Shown: positions 8,174 to 17,371, counted from the first letter of the stretch. The stretch: DNA of 64,000 bases from Streptomyces griseoluteus (GCF_004784465.1 NZ_SRRU01000008.1:359369-423368), one strand, 5' to 3'. Notes: generated by a model not told the origin, from the sequence alone. A program made the numbers and translations.

Positions 8174-8701
8174 ATGTTCAGCAGGCGACTTGCGGTGGCC
8201 GGAGTGACCGCGTTGGTGATGGCGGGAGTGGGCGGCTGCTCGGGCGGCGCCGGGGGAACGCACACGAGCGCCGGGAACCACGTCCGCACCGTGGACGACG
8301 CCCCCGCCCCCTCCCCGGACACCGTGTCCGGACTGCGCGACGAGGTACGGCACGTCTCCGCCGTGACCACCAGGGCCACCCGCCCGCACCTGGTACGACG
8401 CTGCACCGACGCGACCCGCCGCGTCACCCACACCCGCCGCACCGGCTCGGGCAAACGGCGCTCCGTACGCACCTGGTACACCACCGAGCACTACCAGCGC
8501 TGCCGAAAGGTCCGTCAGGGCACCGAGACGTACCGGCGCGTGACCAGGCCCGAGCGCTGGTGCGTACGCCTGGACGACGTCGGCGGCAACCGCTCCCGCG
8601 ACGACCTCTGGTACCGGGTCACCCGCACGACCTACGGCGACGCCTCCGCCGCGCACGACCACACCCGCCTGGAGTTCAGCTCACTGGGCACCGGCTGCTG
8701 A
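8174..8701 (+). CDS. Putative lipoprotein, hypothetical
   Basis: A 175-aa secreted protein with a lipobox (MAGVGGC, Cys about residue 20), so likely anchored to the outer face of the membrane. The rest is very Arg/Thr-rich with repeated RRCT, TGSGKRR, TWYTTEHY and RVTRPERWCVRL segments and several Cys; this type recurs as a conserved hypothetical in Streptomyces. No catalytic motif is visible. ATG at 8174 with GAAGGGGGAA upstream is preferred over in-frame starts further upstream because it places the signal sequence at the N terminus. Confidence 0.75.
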   Translation: MFSRRLAVAGVTALVMAGVGGCSGGAGGTHTSAGNHVRTVDDAPAPSPDTVSGLRDEVRHVSAVTTRATRPHLVRRCTDATRRVTHTRRTGSGKRRSVRTWYTTEHYQRCRKVRQGTETYRRVTRPERWCVRLDDVGGNRSRDDLWYRVTRTTYGDASAAHDHTRLEFSSLGTGC

Positions 8702-8806
8702 CGAGCGGCCCAGCCCGTTGCAGCAGGCTCTCCACCCCCGCCTGTCCTCCTGCCGTGCTGCTCACCTGTGTCGTTCGATCGAGGGCGAGCCGGAGTTCCT
8801 CTTCGC

Positions 8807-9406
8807 TCAGCGGCCCATCAGCCGCAACAACCTGGCCTGCCGCGACTCCTCAGCGAGGGGCGGTGCCGTCGGAGCGGCGAAGAAACGGTGGGAGGTTTCG
8901 ACGGTCACGGGCGACTCCGCCAGGCCGGCATAGATATCGACAAGGTTGTCCTCCACCCAGGCGACGAGGCCGGGATCGAGTTGCTCCGGGGCATTGATCG
9001 CCCTTGCCAGGTCCCACGAGTGAATGGTCGCGTCCGTGGTACGAATGGCGAGGGCCTGTTCTCCGGTCACCGGGCCGAGGGGATGGTCAAGTATCCGGTC
9101 GAGGGCACCCGGCGCCCCGAACGCCGCAGCGCACTCCCGCATCGACCGGACGTACGCACACACCGGGTCGCCGTGCAGGGCATTCCTGTCCCGGAGCCGG
9201 AGGAATTCGGCAGCCGAGCCGCCGTTCAGCAGAGCGACATAGCTGAGGTTTCCCCGAGTCATGGGGTTGACAAGGCTGTGCACGTCCCATTCCGGGCAGG
9301 GCGTCGGTGCCGCCCACTGCTCGGGCCGTACCGCGCGTAGCCTGCGAGTGAACTCGGAGCCGGACAGCAGGTAGAGGTCGATGACGTCGGCGAAGCGGTG
9401 TGACAT
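8807..9406 (-). CDS. TIGR03086-like mycothiol-dependent (MDMPI_N/DinB fold) protein
   Basis: A 199-aa protein of the DinB-like four-helix family typified by the N-terminal domain of mycothiol-dependent maleylpyruvate isomerase. PTPCPEWDVHSLVNPMTRG is the usual entry to the metal-site helix, although the His often found after LVNH is replaced here (LVNPM), and TTDATIHSWDLARAI is the second conserved helix. Members are putative mycothiol-linked detoxification enzymes, often uncharacterised. ATG at 9406 was chosen at the family N terminus (MSHRFADVIDLYL). It is followed, in the same direction, by nothing coupled. Confidence 0.8.
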   Translation of the reverse strand: MSHRFADVIDLYLLSGSEFTRRLRAVRPEQWAAPTPCPEWDVHSLVNPMTRGNLSYVALLNGGSAAEFLRLRDRNALHGDPVCAYVRSMRECAAAFGAPGALDRILDHPLGPVTGEQALAIRTTDATIHSWDLARAINAPEQLDPGLVAWVEDNLVDIYAGLAESPVTVETSHRFFAAPTAPPLAEESRQARLLRLMGR

Positions 9407-9510
9407 GGGCGCAGCGTAGGAGTGCCAACGGCCATGTGCTGGCGGGAATCGGCCCGGGATGTGCCGCCGTCTGTTCCGCGGGCCGCGGAGGCTGCGGCCC
9501 GCGGGGTGCG

Positions 9511-10764
9511 TCAGACGAACGCGCTGATTCCCGTCGCCGCCCGGCCCACGATCAGGGAGTTCATGTCGCGGGTGCCCTCGTAGGAGTAGAGGGCCTCGGC
9601 GTCGGCCCAGAAGCGGGCGACCTCGTGGTCCAGGAGGATGCCGTTGCCGCCGAGGAGTTCGCGGGCGTGGGCGACGACCTCGCGGGTGCGGGTGGTGCTG
9701 AACATCTTCGCCATGGACGCCTGCTGGTCGGTGAGCTGCCCGGCGTCCTGGAGCTGCGCCGCCCGTACGTTCATGGTCTGGCAGGCGGTGATGTCGGCCA
9801 GCATGCGGGCGAGCTGGTCCTGGACCAGTTGGAAGGCGGCGATCGGCTTGCCGAACTGCTCGCGCTCCAGGGTGTAGGCGCGCGCGGCCTCGTACGCGCC
9901 CATGGCGCAGCCCACCGCGTTCCAGGAGACCCCGAGCCGGGTGGCGCGCAGCACCTTCGCGGTGTCCCTGAAGGAGTTCGCCTCCTGGAGCCGGTCCGCC
10001 TCCGGCACCCGTACGTCGCGCAGCTCGATCTCGGCGTTCTGCACGGTGCGCAGCGAGACCTTGCCGTCGATGCGGTGCGGGGTGAAGCCCTCCGCGCCCT
10101 GCTGCACCACGAAGCCCTTGACCTCGCCGTCGGCCTCGTCCTTCGCCCAGACGATCACCAGGTCGGCGAAGGTGGCGTTGCCGATCCACTTCTTGCGCCC
10201 GTTCAGCACCCAGGTGTCGCCCTCGCGCCGGGCGGTGGTGGTCAGTCCGCGGGAGGTGCCGGAGCCCACGCCGGGCTCGGTCAGGGCGAACGCGGCCAGC
10301 CGCTCCCAGCGCAGCATCTCCGGTATCCACCGCTGCTTCTGCTCCTCGGAGCCGCACTCCATGACCGAGGCGATGCCGAGGCCGCTGTGCACGCCGTGGA
10401 ACGTGGCGAACGAGGGGTCGACGCGGGAGAGCTCCATGCTCACGAGCCCGGCCACCAGGGCGCCCCGGCCGGGCGATCCGTAACCCTTGAACTGGAGCCC
10501 CGCGATGCCGAGTCCGGGCAACTGCGGAATCAGCTCGTGCGGGAACTCGCCGCGCTCCCAGTAGTCGTCCGCGATGGGAGCGAGGTTCTTGCGCGCCCAG
10601 TCCCGCACCGTCGCCAGCAGCTCCTGGTCCTCGGGGCCGACCGTCTCGCGTACGTGGTAGAAGTCGGCCTCCACGGCCGCCGGGTCCGCCTCGTGGACCG
10701 TGACGCCCGGCCACTCGTGCTCCTGGCCCTGCCCGGCGTGGTCACGCTGCTGCTGTCCGGTCAT
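9511..10764 (-). CDS. Acyl-CoA dehydrogenase, glutaryl-CoA dehydrogenase type
   Basis: FAD-dependent acyl-CoA dehydrogenase, 417 aa. FALTEPGVGSGTSRGL is the FAD/substrate-binding segment, WVLNGRKKWIGNA the following strand, and SYEGTRDMNSLIVGRA holds the catalytic base Glu at about residue 396, as in glutaryl-CoA dehydrogenases. Glutaryl-CoA from lysine or tryptophan breakdown is the likely substrate, but short-chain acyl-CoAs are possible. ATG at 10764 has GAAGAAGAGGGG upstream. It lies 80 nt downstream of the metal ATPase gene on the same strand and may be read through from it, without obvious functional link. Confidence 0.9.
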   Translation of the reverse strand: MTGQQQRDHAGQGQEHEWPGVTVHEADPAAVEADFYHVRETVGPEDQELLATVRDWARKNLAPIADDYWERGEFPHELIPQLPGLGIAGLQFKGYGSPGRGALVAGLVSMELSRVDPSFATFHGVHSGLGIASVMECGSEEQKQRWIPEMLRWERLAAFALTEPGVGSGTSRGLTTTARREGDTWVLNGRKKWIGNATFADLVIVWAKDEADGEVKGFVVQQGAEGFTPHRIDGKVSLRTVQNAEIELRDVRVPEADRLQEANSFRDTAKVLRATRLGVSWNAVGCAMGAYEAARAYTLEREQFGKPIAAFQLVQDQLARMLADITACQTMNVRAAQLQDAGQLTDQQASMAKMFSTTRTREVVAHARELLGGNGILLDHEVARFWADAEALYSYEGTRDMNSLIVGRAATGISAFV

Positions 10765-10844
10765 GACGACCCCTCTTCTTCTCAAGTCGCACAAGGATCA
10801 CGGGTGGTGGATCACCGGTGCCCGCCATGTCGTGCGCATAGACC

Positions 10845-12824
10845 TCACCGAAGATCCCGAGTGACCGAATCCACAGGGTGGTCCCGGGGCCACGCCCCCT
10901 CGCGGAGCAGGCGCAGGCCGTTGAGGCCGACGATGACGGTGGAGCCTTCGTGTCCGGCCACGCCGAGGGGGAGCGGAAGGGTGCCGGCCAGGTCCCAGAG
11001 CACCAGGGCGGTGATGAACACGGCGGCGATGACCAAGTTCTGGATCACCAGGCGCCGGGCGGCGCGGGAGAGCCGTACGACAGCGGGGATGGCGGCGAGT
11101 TCGTCGCGGACGACGACGGCGTCCGCGGTCTCCAGCGCCAGGTCGGACCCGGCCCGTCCCATGGCGACGCCGGCATGGGCGGCGGCGAGCGCGGGAGCGT
11201 CGTTGACGCCGTCGCCGACCACCAGCACCTTGCGGCCGGCCCGCGCCATCTCCTGCACCGCGCCCGCCTTCTCCTGGGGGAGAAGCCCGGCGCGGACCTC
11301 GGGGATGCCGACCTCGGCGGCCAGGGCCCGTGCGGCCGGTTCGTTGTCGCCGGTCAGCAACACGGGGGCACACGCGGTCAGTCGGACCAGCGCGTGGACG
11401 GCGGCACCGGCTTCATCCCGCAGCCGGTCCGCGATACCGAGTACGCCGACGGGGGTGCCGTCGACGGTGACCAGTACGGCCGTACGGCCCTGCTCCTCCA
11501 GGCGTGCGGCCACGGTCGCGCTCGTGCGGTCGAGCAGGCGCGCCGGGCTGCCGACCGCCACCGTGCGCCCCTCCACCTTCGCGCGCACCCCGGTACCGGG
11601 CGTGGAGGCGAAGTCCGTCACCGGCGGCAGCGGCAGCCGTCGGTCGCGGGCGGCGTCCACGATCGCGCGGGCCAGCGGATGCTCGCTGGGGTGTTCGGCG
11701 GCGGCCGCGAGCCGCAGCAGTTCCTTCTCGGTCAGCCCGGAGGCGGCCAGGGGGCGGATGTCGGTGACGCGCGGGGTGCCCTCGGTCAGCGTGCCGGTCT
11801 TGTCCAGCGCCACGGCGTCGATCTGGCCCAGGCGTTCCATGACCACGGCCGACTTGACCAGCACGCCGTGGCGCCCGGCGTTGGCGATCGCGGACAGCAG
11901 CGGCGGCATGGTGGAGAGGACCACCGCACACGGTGAGGCGACGATCATGAAGGTCATCGCCCGCAGCAGCGCGGGCTGGAGGGTCTCACCGAAGGCGAGG
12001 GGCACGGCGAACACGGCGAGGGTCGCGGCCACCATGCCGATCGAGTACCGCTGCTCGATCTTCTCGATGAACAGCTGGGTGGGCGCCTTGGTCCCGGAGG
12101 CTTCCTCGACCATCTTCACGATCCGGGCGATCACCGAGTCCGACGGGTCCCGCTCGACACGGACCCGCAGGGAGCCGGTGCCGTTGACGGTACCGGCGAA
12201 CACCTCGTCCCCGACCCGCTTCGCCACCGGCAGCGGTTCCCCGGTGATGGTCGCCTGGTCCACGTCGCTCGTACCGTCGATCACCCGGCCGTCCGCGCCG
12301 ACCCGCTCACCGGGCCGGACCAGGACGGTGTCCCCGACCGTCAGGTGCCCGGCGTCGACTGCCTCCTCCGTGCCGTCCGGCAGGAGCCGGGTGGCGGTGG
12401 CGGGGGCGAGATCGAGCAGTCCACGCACCGAGTCGGCGGTGCGGGCCGTGGCCACCGCCTCCAGAGCTCCGGAGGTGGCGAAGATGACGATCAGCAGCGC
12501 ACCGTCGAGGACCTGCCCGATCGCGGCGGCCCCGAGAGCGGCCACCACCATCAGCAGGTCCACGTCCAGCGTCCGGTCCTTGAGGGCCTTCAGCCCCGCC
12601 CAGCCCGGCTCCCAGCCCCCGGTCACATAGGTCGCGGCGAACAGCGTCCCCCACAGCCACGCCGGGCCGTGCAGCAGGTGGACCGGCAGCGCCACGAGGA
12701 ACAGCACCAGCGCCGCGAGAGCCCAGCGCGCCTCCGGCAACGCCAGGACACGAGTACGGCGCCGGGGCCGGCCGGCTGCCGGTGCGACAGGAGCGGAGGA
12801 CGCACGGTCCAGTACAGAAGACAC
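10845..12824 (-). CDS. P1B-4-type heavy-metal exporting ATPase
   Basis: Integral membrane P-type ATPase (659 aa) pumping divalent metal out of the cell. TITGEPLP (actuator), phosphorylated Asp341 in DKTGTLTEG, SEHPLARAI (nucleotide site) and GDGVNDAPAL are intact. The transmembrane metal motifs are SPC (Ser297-Pro-Cys299) and HEGST (from His625), a pair that defines subgroup P1B-4 (Co, Zn, Cd or Fe export, CtpD/CzcP-like). No N-terminal Cys-rich metal domain is present, as is usual for this subgroup. I chose GTG 12824, 10 nt after GAAGGG; GTG 12842 in frame is an alternative. Divergent from an ArsR-family sensor, which presumably represses it. Confidence 0.92.
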   Translation of the reverse strand: MSSVLDRASSAPVAPAAGRPRRRTRVLALPEARWALAALVLFLVALPVHLLHGPAWLWGTLFAATYVTGGWEPGWAGLKALKDRTLDVDLLMVVAALGAAAIGQVLDGALLIVIFATSGALEAVATARTADSVRGLLDLAPATATRLLPDGTEEAVDAGHLTVGDTVLVRPGERVGADGRVIDGTSDVDQATITGEPLPVAKRVGDEVFAGTVNGTGSLRVRVERDPSDSVIARIVKMVEEASGTKAPTQLFIEKIEQRYSIGMVAATLAVFAVPLAFGETLQPALLRAMTFMIVASPCAVVLSTMPPLLSAIANAGRHGVLVKSAVVMERLGQIDAVALDKTGTLTEGTPRVTDIRPLAASGLTEKELLRLAAAAEHPSEHPLARAIVDAARDRRLPLPPVTDFASTPGTGVRAKVEGRTVAVGSPARLLDRTSATVAARLEEQGRTAVLVTVDGTPVGVLGIADRLRDEAGAAVHALVRLTACAPVLLTGDNEPAARALAAEVGIPEVRAGLLPQEKAGAVQEMARAGRKVLVVGDGVNDAPALAAAHAGVAMGRAGSDLALETADAVVVRDELAAIPAVVRLSRAARRLVIQNLVIAAVFITALVLWDLAGTLPLPLGVAGHEGSTVIVGLNGLRLLREGAWPRDHPVDSVTRDLR

Positions 12825-12879
12825 GACAGAACAACCCTTCACGGGCGGAACGGACTACCCTCCCACCGTACAGGAACGA

Positions 12880-12895
12880 TTGAACATGTCTTCAA
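12880..12895. promoter_or_regulatory. Candidate ArsR/SmtB-family operator
   Basis: TTGAACATGTCTTCAA contains the inverted repeat TTGAA-N6-TTCAA, resembling SmtB/CzrA-type half sites. It is centred between the divergent metal ATPase and ArsR genes, 22 nt before the regulator start, and could control both. Confidence 0.65.
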
Positions 12896-12917
12896 GTGTC
12901 GTCGTTATGATGGACGC

Positions 12918-13304
12918 ATGGGCCACGGACGCGTCACCAGCAGCAGTGCCAGCACCCGCGAACGCCTCGACGCGGTCGGCACCGCCGACGTCGCCGCCAC
13001 CCTCCAGGCCCTCGCCACCCCGTCCCGGCTCCACATCCTGGCCCGGCTCCAGGAGGGCCCCTGCGCGGTCGGCGACCTCGCCAAGGCCGTCGGCATGGAG
13101 ACCTCGGCCTGCTCCCACCAACTCCGCCTGCTGCGCAACCTCGGCCTGGTCACCGGCGAGCGCCAGGGCCGCTCCATCGTCTACTCGCTCTACGACAGCC
13201 ACGTGGCCGAACTCCTCGACCAGGCCCTCTACCACGTCGAGCACCTGCGCCTGGGCGTCCGCGACACCCCCGCCCCCTTCGGGGAGCCTGCCGTGGCCGA
13301 GTGA
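12918..13304 (+). CDS. ArsR/SmtB-family metal-sensing repressor (CzrA-like alpha5 site)
   Basis: A 128-aa winged-helix regulator. METSACSHQLRLLRNLGLV is the recognition helix. The C-terminal helix carries Asp93, His95, His106 and His109: the D-x-H-x10-H-x2-H pattern of the CzrA/SmtB alpha5 zinc/cobalt site. There is no alpha3 Cys pair (CxC), so it should sense Zn or Co/Ni rather than arsenic or cadmium thiolates. Divergent from the P1B-4 ATPase gene across a TTGAA-N6-TTCAA operator, so metal binding probably derepresses export. The ATG at 12918 matches the family N terminus; an overlapping ATG at 12908 is out of frame. Confidence 0.92.
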   Translation: MGHGRVTSSSASTRERLDAVGTADVAATLQALATPSRLHILARLQEGPCAVGDLAKAVGMETSACSHQLRLLRNLGLVTGERQGRSIVYSLYDSHVAELLDQALYHVEHLRLGVRDTPAPFGEPAVAE

Positions 13305-13307
13305 GAA

Positions 13308-14471
13308 CTACGACTCAGCAGCGGTGTCCTTGAGGGCGTCGCAGGTGTTCTGGAACTCCTCCATCAGCCGGGTGGCCTCCACGACGAGGACGCCGTAGGG
13401 GCGCGAGGCGTCCGAGAGCGGCAGCTCGTTGTCGCGGGCGGCGCCGAGCACCTTCTGCAGGGCTTCGTGGGCGATCGTCGCGAGCCGGCACATCTCCTGG
13501 GCCTGCTCGGCCAGGGCGTCGCTGTCGAGCTCGGCGATGACGTGCGCGATGTCGCGCAGACTGGCAGCGAAGTCCGCGTACGCCTTGAGAGCGGGGGAGT
13601 AGGTGTACGTGTCCTCGGCCTCGCGCCAGCGGCCGAGGCTGCGGGTCAGTGAGCCGAGCTGGTAGACCGCCCGCTCCAGAGCGTCGACGCTCTGCCGGTA
13701 GCGGTCGAAGCCCAGGTAGCCGCGGTGGGCGGGCAGGAAGCGGCGGGGGTTGAGGGGGAGGCTGCTCTCCGCCGTGTCCAGACCCGCGCGGGCCTGCCCG
13801 ACCGCATGCTGCGCCCTCTCGCCGGCCCGGCGCCACTTGGCGGCCCGGTCCGAGTCCACCTCTCCGGTGCCCAGGCCGTCGGCCATGTCGTCCAGCAGGG
13901 TCTCGATCCGCCCGGCCAGCACCTGGAGGCCGTGCTCGGCGCTGCGGTACCGCAGCGGGGGCGCGACGCACAGGTTCACGAGCACGCCCAGCCCGCATCC
14001 GATGAGGACGAGCAGGATGATCTGCCCGAGCTGGTTCACCTTGTCGGCGGTGGTGGTCGCGGTGGCGTACGTGGAGAAGGCGAAGAAGGCCGCGGTGGCG
14101 ACCTGGGAGCGTTGCTCGCCCAGGGCCGGCCACCGGCCGATGCACAGGGCGATCACGGCGACCAGGACGAAGGCGAACAGATCCGGCCCGGCGAGGAATC
14201 CGATGGCCGCCTGGACGGCCACGCCGACGGTGACCGCGGCCGTGTAGCGAAGCGCCTGCCAGACGGACTTGTAGACCGTGGCGTTCATGATCAGCACGGC
14301 GGAGAAGGGTGCGAAGGCGGGCGACGCCGCGTTCAGCAGGTCGTACGCGATCCACCACGCCAGCGTCGCCGCCAGCGCGCTCTTGCCGACCAGGAGCGCC
14401 GTGTTGCGCTCGTGCCCCGGCGTGCTCCACGCCCGCTTCACCCACGCGGTACAGCTCCGCAACCACTCCAT
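13308..14471 (-). CDS. FUSC/aromatic-acid-exporter-like membrane protein
   Basis: A 387-aa inner-membrane protein. An N-terminal block of five to six hydrophobic helices (about 25-185; e.g. LVGKSALAATLAWWIAYDLL, FAFVLVAVIALCIG, IILLVLIGCGLGVLV) is followed by a long soluble helical part with many Ala, Arg and Glu. This is the FUSC/ArAE (YccS, FusC, AaeB) arrangement, linked in other bacteria to efflux of aromatic acids. Substrate unknown. It ends 3 nt from the end of the convergent ArsR gene. A paralogue of the same layout is at 62169-63449. Confidence 0.85.
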   Translation of the reverse strand: MEWLRSCTAWVKRAWSTPGHERNTALLVGKSALAATLAWWIAYDLLNAASPAFAPFSAVLIMNATVYKSVWQALRYTAAVTVGVAVQAAIGFLAGPDLFAFVLVAVIALCIGRWPALGEQRSQVATAAFFAFSTYATATTTADKVNQLGQIILLVLIGCGLGVLVNLCVAPPLRYRSAEHGLQVLAGRIETLLDDMADGLGTGEVDSDRAAKWRRAGERAQHAVGQARAGLDTAESSLPLNPRRFLPAHRGYLGFDRYRQSVDALERAVYQLGSLTRSLGRWREAEDTYTYSPALKAYADFAASLRDIAHVIAELDSDALAEQAQEMCRLATIAHEALQKVLGAARDNELPLSDASRPYGVLVVEATRLMEEFQNTCDALKDTAAES

Positions 14472-14583
14472 GCGCTTCGCCTCGAACCCTTGCTCACTAC
14501 ATCCGTCCAGGTGGGCCGGATACCCCCTGCACGGCGGTTATGCGGATGGCGGCCGTCACACCGGGGGCGCGTAGCGTTCCGGC

Positions 14584-14967
14584 ATGACGTCAGCGCCGCG
14601 CCGCTTCCCGCCGTATCCGATCCGTGGCGTACGGGTACTGCACAAGAAGCAGAACTGCGCGCCGCAGTTCGCCGGGATCGAGGTGGACTTCGAACCCGCG
14701 GAGGAGGGTTTCGTCTTCGAGGTGGCCCGGGATCTCACGGTGGACTACGAGCCCGCCGATGCCCTGCCGCGCTTCTTCGCGGCTGCCGCCCTGGGGATCG
14801 AGGAGCAGTTGCGCCTGCCCGAGCACGGAGTCGTCGTCGCCGCTCGGGTGGTTCTGCGCCGCGCCCGCGCCGATACGTTCGGCTCGCACGAACTGGCGTT
14901 CAAGATCGCGGGCCACCTCGCCGCCCGCCAGGCCGTGGCACGTACGGAGAGCGCGGTCGACGAGTGA
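14584..14967 (+). CDS. Hypothetical protein, weakly EF-G domain IV-like
   Basis: A 127-aa soluble protein. The run KKQNCAPQFAGIEVDFEPA, then EGFVFEVARD and later ALGIEEQL, resemble the beta-alpha pattern of elongation factor G / ribosomal-protection-protein domain IV, but at a fraction of the parent length. The resemblance is by eye only; the fold and function are unproven. ATG at 14584 follows a GCATG context with weak ribosome site. It is convergent with the HAD phosphatase gene, stops 6 nt apart. Confidence 0.6.
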   Translation: MTSAPRRFPPYPIRGVRVLHKKQNCAPQFAGIEVDFEPAEEGFVFEVARDLTVDYEPADALPRFFAAAALGIEEQLRLPEHGVVVAARVVLRRARADTFGSHELAFKIAGHLAARQAVARTESAVDE

Positions 14968-14973
14968 CGCGCT

Positions 14974-15660
14974 TCAGGAGCGCCCCAGCGGGCTCTGGGC
15001 GAGGGAGGCGAGCAGCGCGTCCGGGGCGTCGTACAGCACGTCCGCGCCGGCTTTCTCCAGGTCCTCGCGGGGGATCCCGCCGCACAGCAGCCCCACGCAG
15101 GTGACCCCGGCCCGAGTGCCCGCCTGCATGTCCCACACGGTGTCCCCGACGAACACCGATCGCTCCGGTGTCGCCCCGGCCAGCTCCAGTGCCTGCTGGA
15201 CCGGCTCGGGGGCGGGTTTGCCCTTGGAGACGTCGTCGGCACTCGCCATGCCGGTGATCGCCTCGTCGGCGTCGAGCGCGGTCCGCAGCGCGGACAACTC
15301 CTGACCGCTCGCCGACGTGGCCAGTACGACCTTCCACCCGTCGTCCGCCAGCCGCCGCAGCAGCCGCCCGGCCTCCGGCAGCGCCGTCAGCCGCCCGAAG
15401 TACTGCCCGTACAGCGTCTGGTGCGCGGCACTGAGCGCCTCCGCCTCCTCACGCGCCCGGTCCGCGCCCAGCAGATGAGCCACGAGATCACTCGAACCGA
15501 GACCGATGGCCCGGTGAATCGCCTGCGACGTCACATCGTGCCCCGCCTGCCGCAGCGCCTCCCACCACGCCGCCACATGCAGGTAGTTGGTGTCCACGAG
15601 AGTGCCGTCCACATCGAACACGGCGGCACGAGCCGTGTCTTGGGCTTCGGTGGGGGGCAT
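14974..15660 (-). CDS. HAD-superfamily phosphatase
   Basis: Cytoplasmic phosphohydrolase of the HAD subfamily I (phosphoglycolate phosphatase/beta-phosphoglucomutase type). Motif I is FDVDGTLVDT (nucleophile first Asp), motif II LATSASG, motif III Lys in SKGKPAPEP and motif IV VGDTVWDMQAG. The cap domain lies between motifs I and II. Substrate not assignable. ATG at 15660 is 10 nt after GAGAGGA; a GTG three codons upstream is too close to that site. Confidence 0.9.
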   Translation of the reverse strand: MPPTEAQDTARAAVFDVDGTLVDTNYLHVAAWWEALRQAGHDVTSQAIHRAIGLGSSDLVAHLLGADRAREEAEALSAAHQTLYGQYFGRLTALPEAGRLLRRLADDGWKVVLATSASGQELSALRTALDADEAITGMASADDVSKGKPAPEPVQQALELAGATPERSVFVGDTVWDMQAGTRAGVTCVGLLCGGIPREDLEKAGADVLYDAPDALLASLAQSPLGRS

Positions 15661-16159
15661 GGAACGCACATCCTCTCGTCACACCTGTTGTCCACTTTGC
15701 CCGGCCCGCACCCGCTCGCGACGGCCACCGGCCCGGCATCCACACCGGGTACCCGATTTCCACCAGGTGACCGCGTGTGCCGGGAAAGATCACCCCGGAC
15801 GGACGGGAGGGAACCTCGTGATCGTCGGCCTCTGCCGCGCCCGGACCCCTGTGGAGCGTCGGAATCCGGACTCTGACCGGCTGGCTGTCCCGGCCCCGCG
15901 CGTATCGCGTTCGGGTGCCCCCGTTGAAGAACACCCTGGCACCGGCATCAGTCAGCAGCGGGGTGGCTCTGAGTGCCGGAGCGCAAGCGGCCCACGCGAG
16001 GGTGGCGGCCACCATGTCTTCCACGGTGGCCCCCATCAGACCCGCCCGCGCCCAAGCGGCGAAGACCGGCTCAGTCGAGCCCGCCGCCGGGCGCTTGTGG
16101 CGTCGCACGTACGGCGGCGCCGCCGTGCGCCCCCTTTCGGCGCGCGTAAGGATGCCGGC
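15661..16159. other. Gene-free divergent intergenic region
   Basis: About 500 nt between the HAD gene and the DUF3140 gene. Open frames run through it on both strands, but none has a consistent family signature, ribosome site and start. No strong hairpin or operator stood out. Confidence 0.4.
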
Positions 16160-16504
16160 ATGGCCGCCCACGAGCAGGACGACAGGAAGAGCATCATCGC
16201 CGAGTTCAACGAGGTGGTGAACATGACGCCGGCCGAGTTGGAGAAGTGGCTGGGGACCGACGAGTCGAACGGGGCGGGGCAGCACAGCGGCGACGCCGGG
16301 GAGAGCGTGGGGCACGCCTCCGGTCGCCGCATCGTCGATCTGCTGCGTACCAGGAAGAGCGACCTCTCCGACGACGACCTCGCCCACATGCGCAAGGTCG
16401 TCGGCTATGTGCACCGGCACATCAAGCAGCGTCCCAGCGGGGATGTCTCCGACACCAAGTGGCGTTACTCGTTGATGAACTGGGGACACGACCCGCTCAA
16501 GTGA
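16160..16504 (+). CDS. DUF3140 family protein
   Basis: A 114-aa soluble protein. The opening EFNEVVNMTPAELEKWL, the middle GRRIVDLLRTRKSDLSDDDL and the end DTKWRYSLMNWGHDPLK are typical of DUF3140, a small actinobacterial family of unknown function whose C terminus resembles a DNA-binding SAP-like/HVA22 helix pair. ATG at 16160 has TAAGGA 8 nt upstream. It stands alone. Confidence 0.85.
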   Translation: MAAHEQDDRKSIIAEFNEVVNMTPAELEKWLGTDESNGAGQHSGDAGESVGHASGRRIVDLLRTRKSDLSDDDLAHMRKVVGYVHRHIKQRPSGDVSDTKWRYSLMNWGHDPLK

Positions 16505-16585
16505 CGGCAACGGATGAGGATGACGTGCCCTTGGCCGACGCGACGACCGTGAAGTCGGCCGTACTCGCGGTCGGTTGGCCGCCGG

Positions 16586-17284
16586 TCATCGCGGCCCGGC
16601 TCCCTGACGGCGGGCGACTGAGGTGGCGGCATCCGCCCTCGGCGGCTTGCGGGCCAGCAGGCAGGCGTGCGGTCGGTTCACTCGTCCGCCGGGCTCCTGC
16701 TCCACCCTCGCGGTGACGACGAGTCCGGCCTGCTCCAGCAGGCCGACCACGCGGTCCAGGGGCAGGAGGTACGACTCGTAGGACACCGGACGGCCGTAAC
16801 CCCGGGTCGGCGCCAGCCGCTCGTCGCCGACGTAGTCACCCCAGAGCAGGTACCCGCCGGGCGCGAGCGTGCGGTGGAACTCGGCGAACACCGCCGGCAG
16901 CCACCGCGGAGGGGTGTGGTGGGTGGAGTACCAGGCCAGGACGCCGCCCAGCTCGTCGTCCCCCGTGTCCAGCGCGGTCATCGAGCCCTCGCTGAACCGC
17001 AGGTCCGGATAGGCGTGCCGGGCCAACTCGACCATCCTCGGCGACAGATCGACGCCGAAGGCGGACACTCCCAGCCCGGCCAGATACGCCGTCACCCGGC
17101 CGGGGCCGCACCCCAGGTCCGCGACCGGCCCCGGACCGGCCGCCCGCACCAGTTCGGCGAACCCCGCCAGCATCGCTCGGGACAGCGGGTCCATCGCGGC
17201 GGGCGGCGGAACGCGTGCGACGTAATCGGCGGCGACCGTGTCGTACGACTCGCGGACAGCGGTCAGATAGGAGGGCTCAGTCAC
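16586..17284 (-). CDS. Class I SAM-dependent methyltransferase
   Basis: A 232-aa cytoplasmic methyltransferase. Motif I VADLGCGPGRV binds SAM, the acidic loop is FGVDLSPRMV, and post-motif segments GGVLAWYSTHHT and LAPGGYLLWGDYV fit the UbiE/UbiG-like class. The N-terminal SYDTVAADYVARV is common in Streptomyces small-molecule methyltransferases. Substrate unknown. GTG at 17284 begins the family N terminus VTEPSYL; an upstream start adds an Arg-rich tail and is less likely. Confidence 0.88.
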   Translation of the reverse strand: MTEPSYLTAVRESYDTVAADYVARVPPPAAMDPLSRAMLAGFAELVRAAGPGPVADLGCGPGRVTAYLAGLGVSAFGVDLSPRMVELARHAYPDLRFSEGSMTALDTGDDELGGVLAWYSTHHTPPRWLPAVFAEFHRTLAPGGYLLWGDYVGDERLAPTRGYGRPVSYESYLLPLDRVVGLLEQAGLVVTARVEQEPGGRVNRPHACLLARKPPRADAATSVARRQGAGPR

Positions 17285-17371
17285 GCGGCCGACCCTAGTC
17301 CGCCACCGCACCGGCGCCGTCGAGTTGGCCCTGTCGGAGCGAGTTCTGCGGCTCGGCTCCAGGGTCGTTCG

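Noticed and set aside
9400..12630. 1076-codon plus-strand open frame
   Set aside because: Shadow of the acyl-CoA dehydrogenase and P1B ATPase genes on the minus strand; Ser/Arg/Thr-rich with no motifs.
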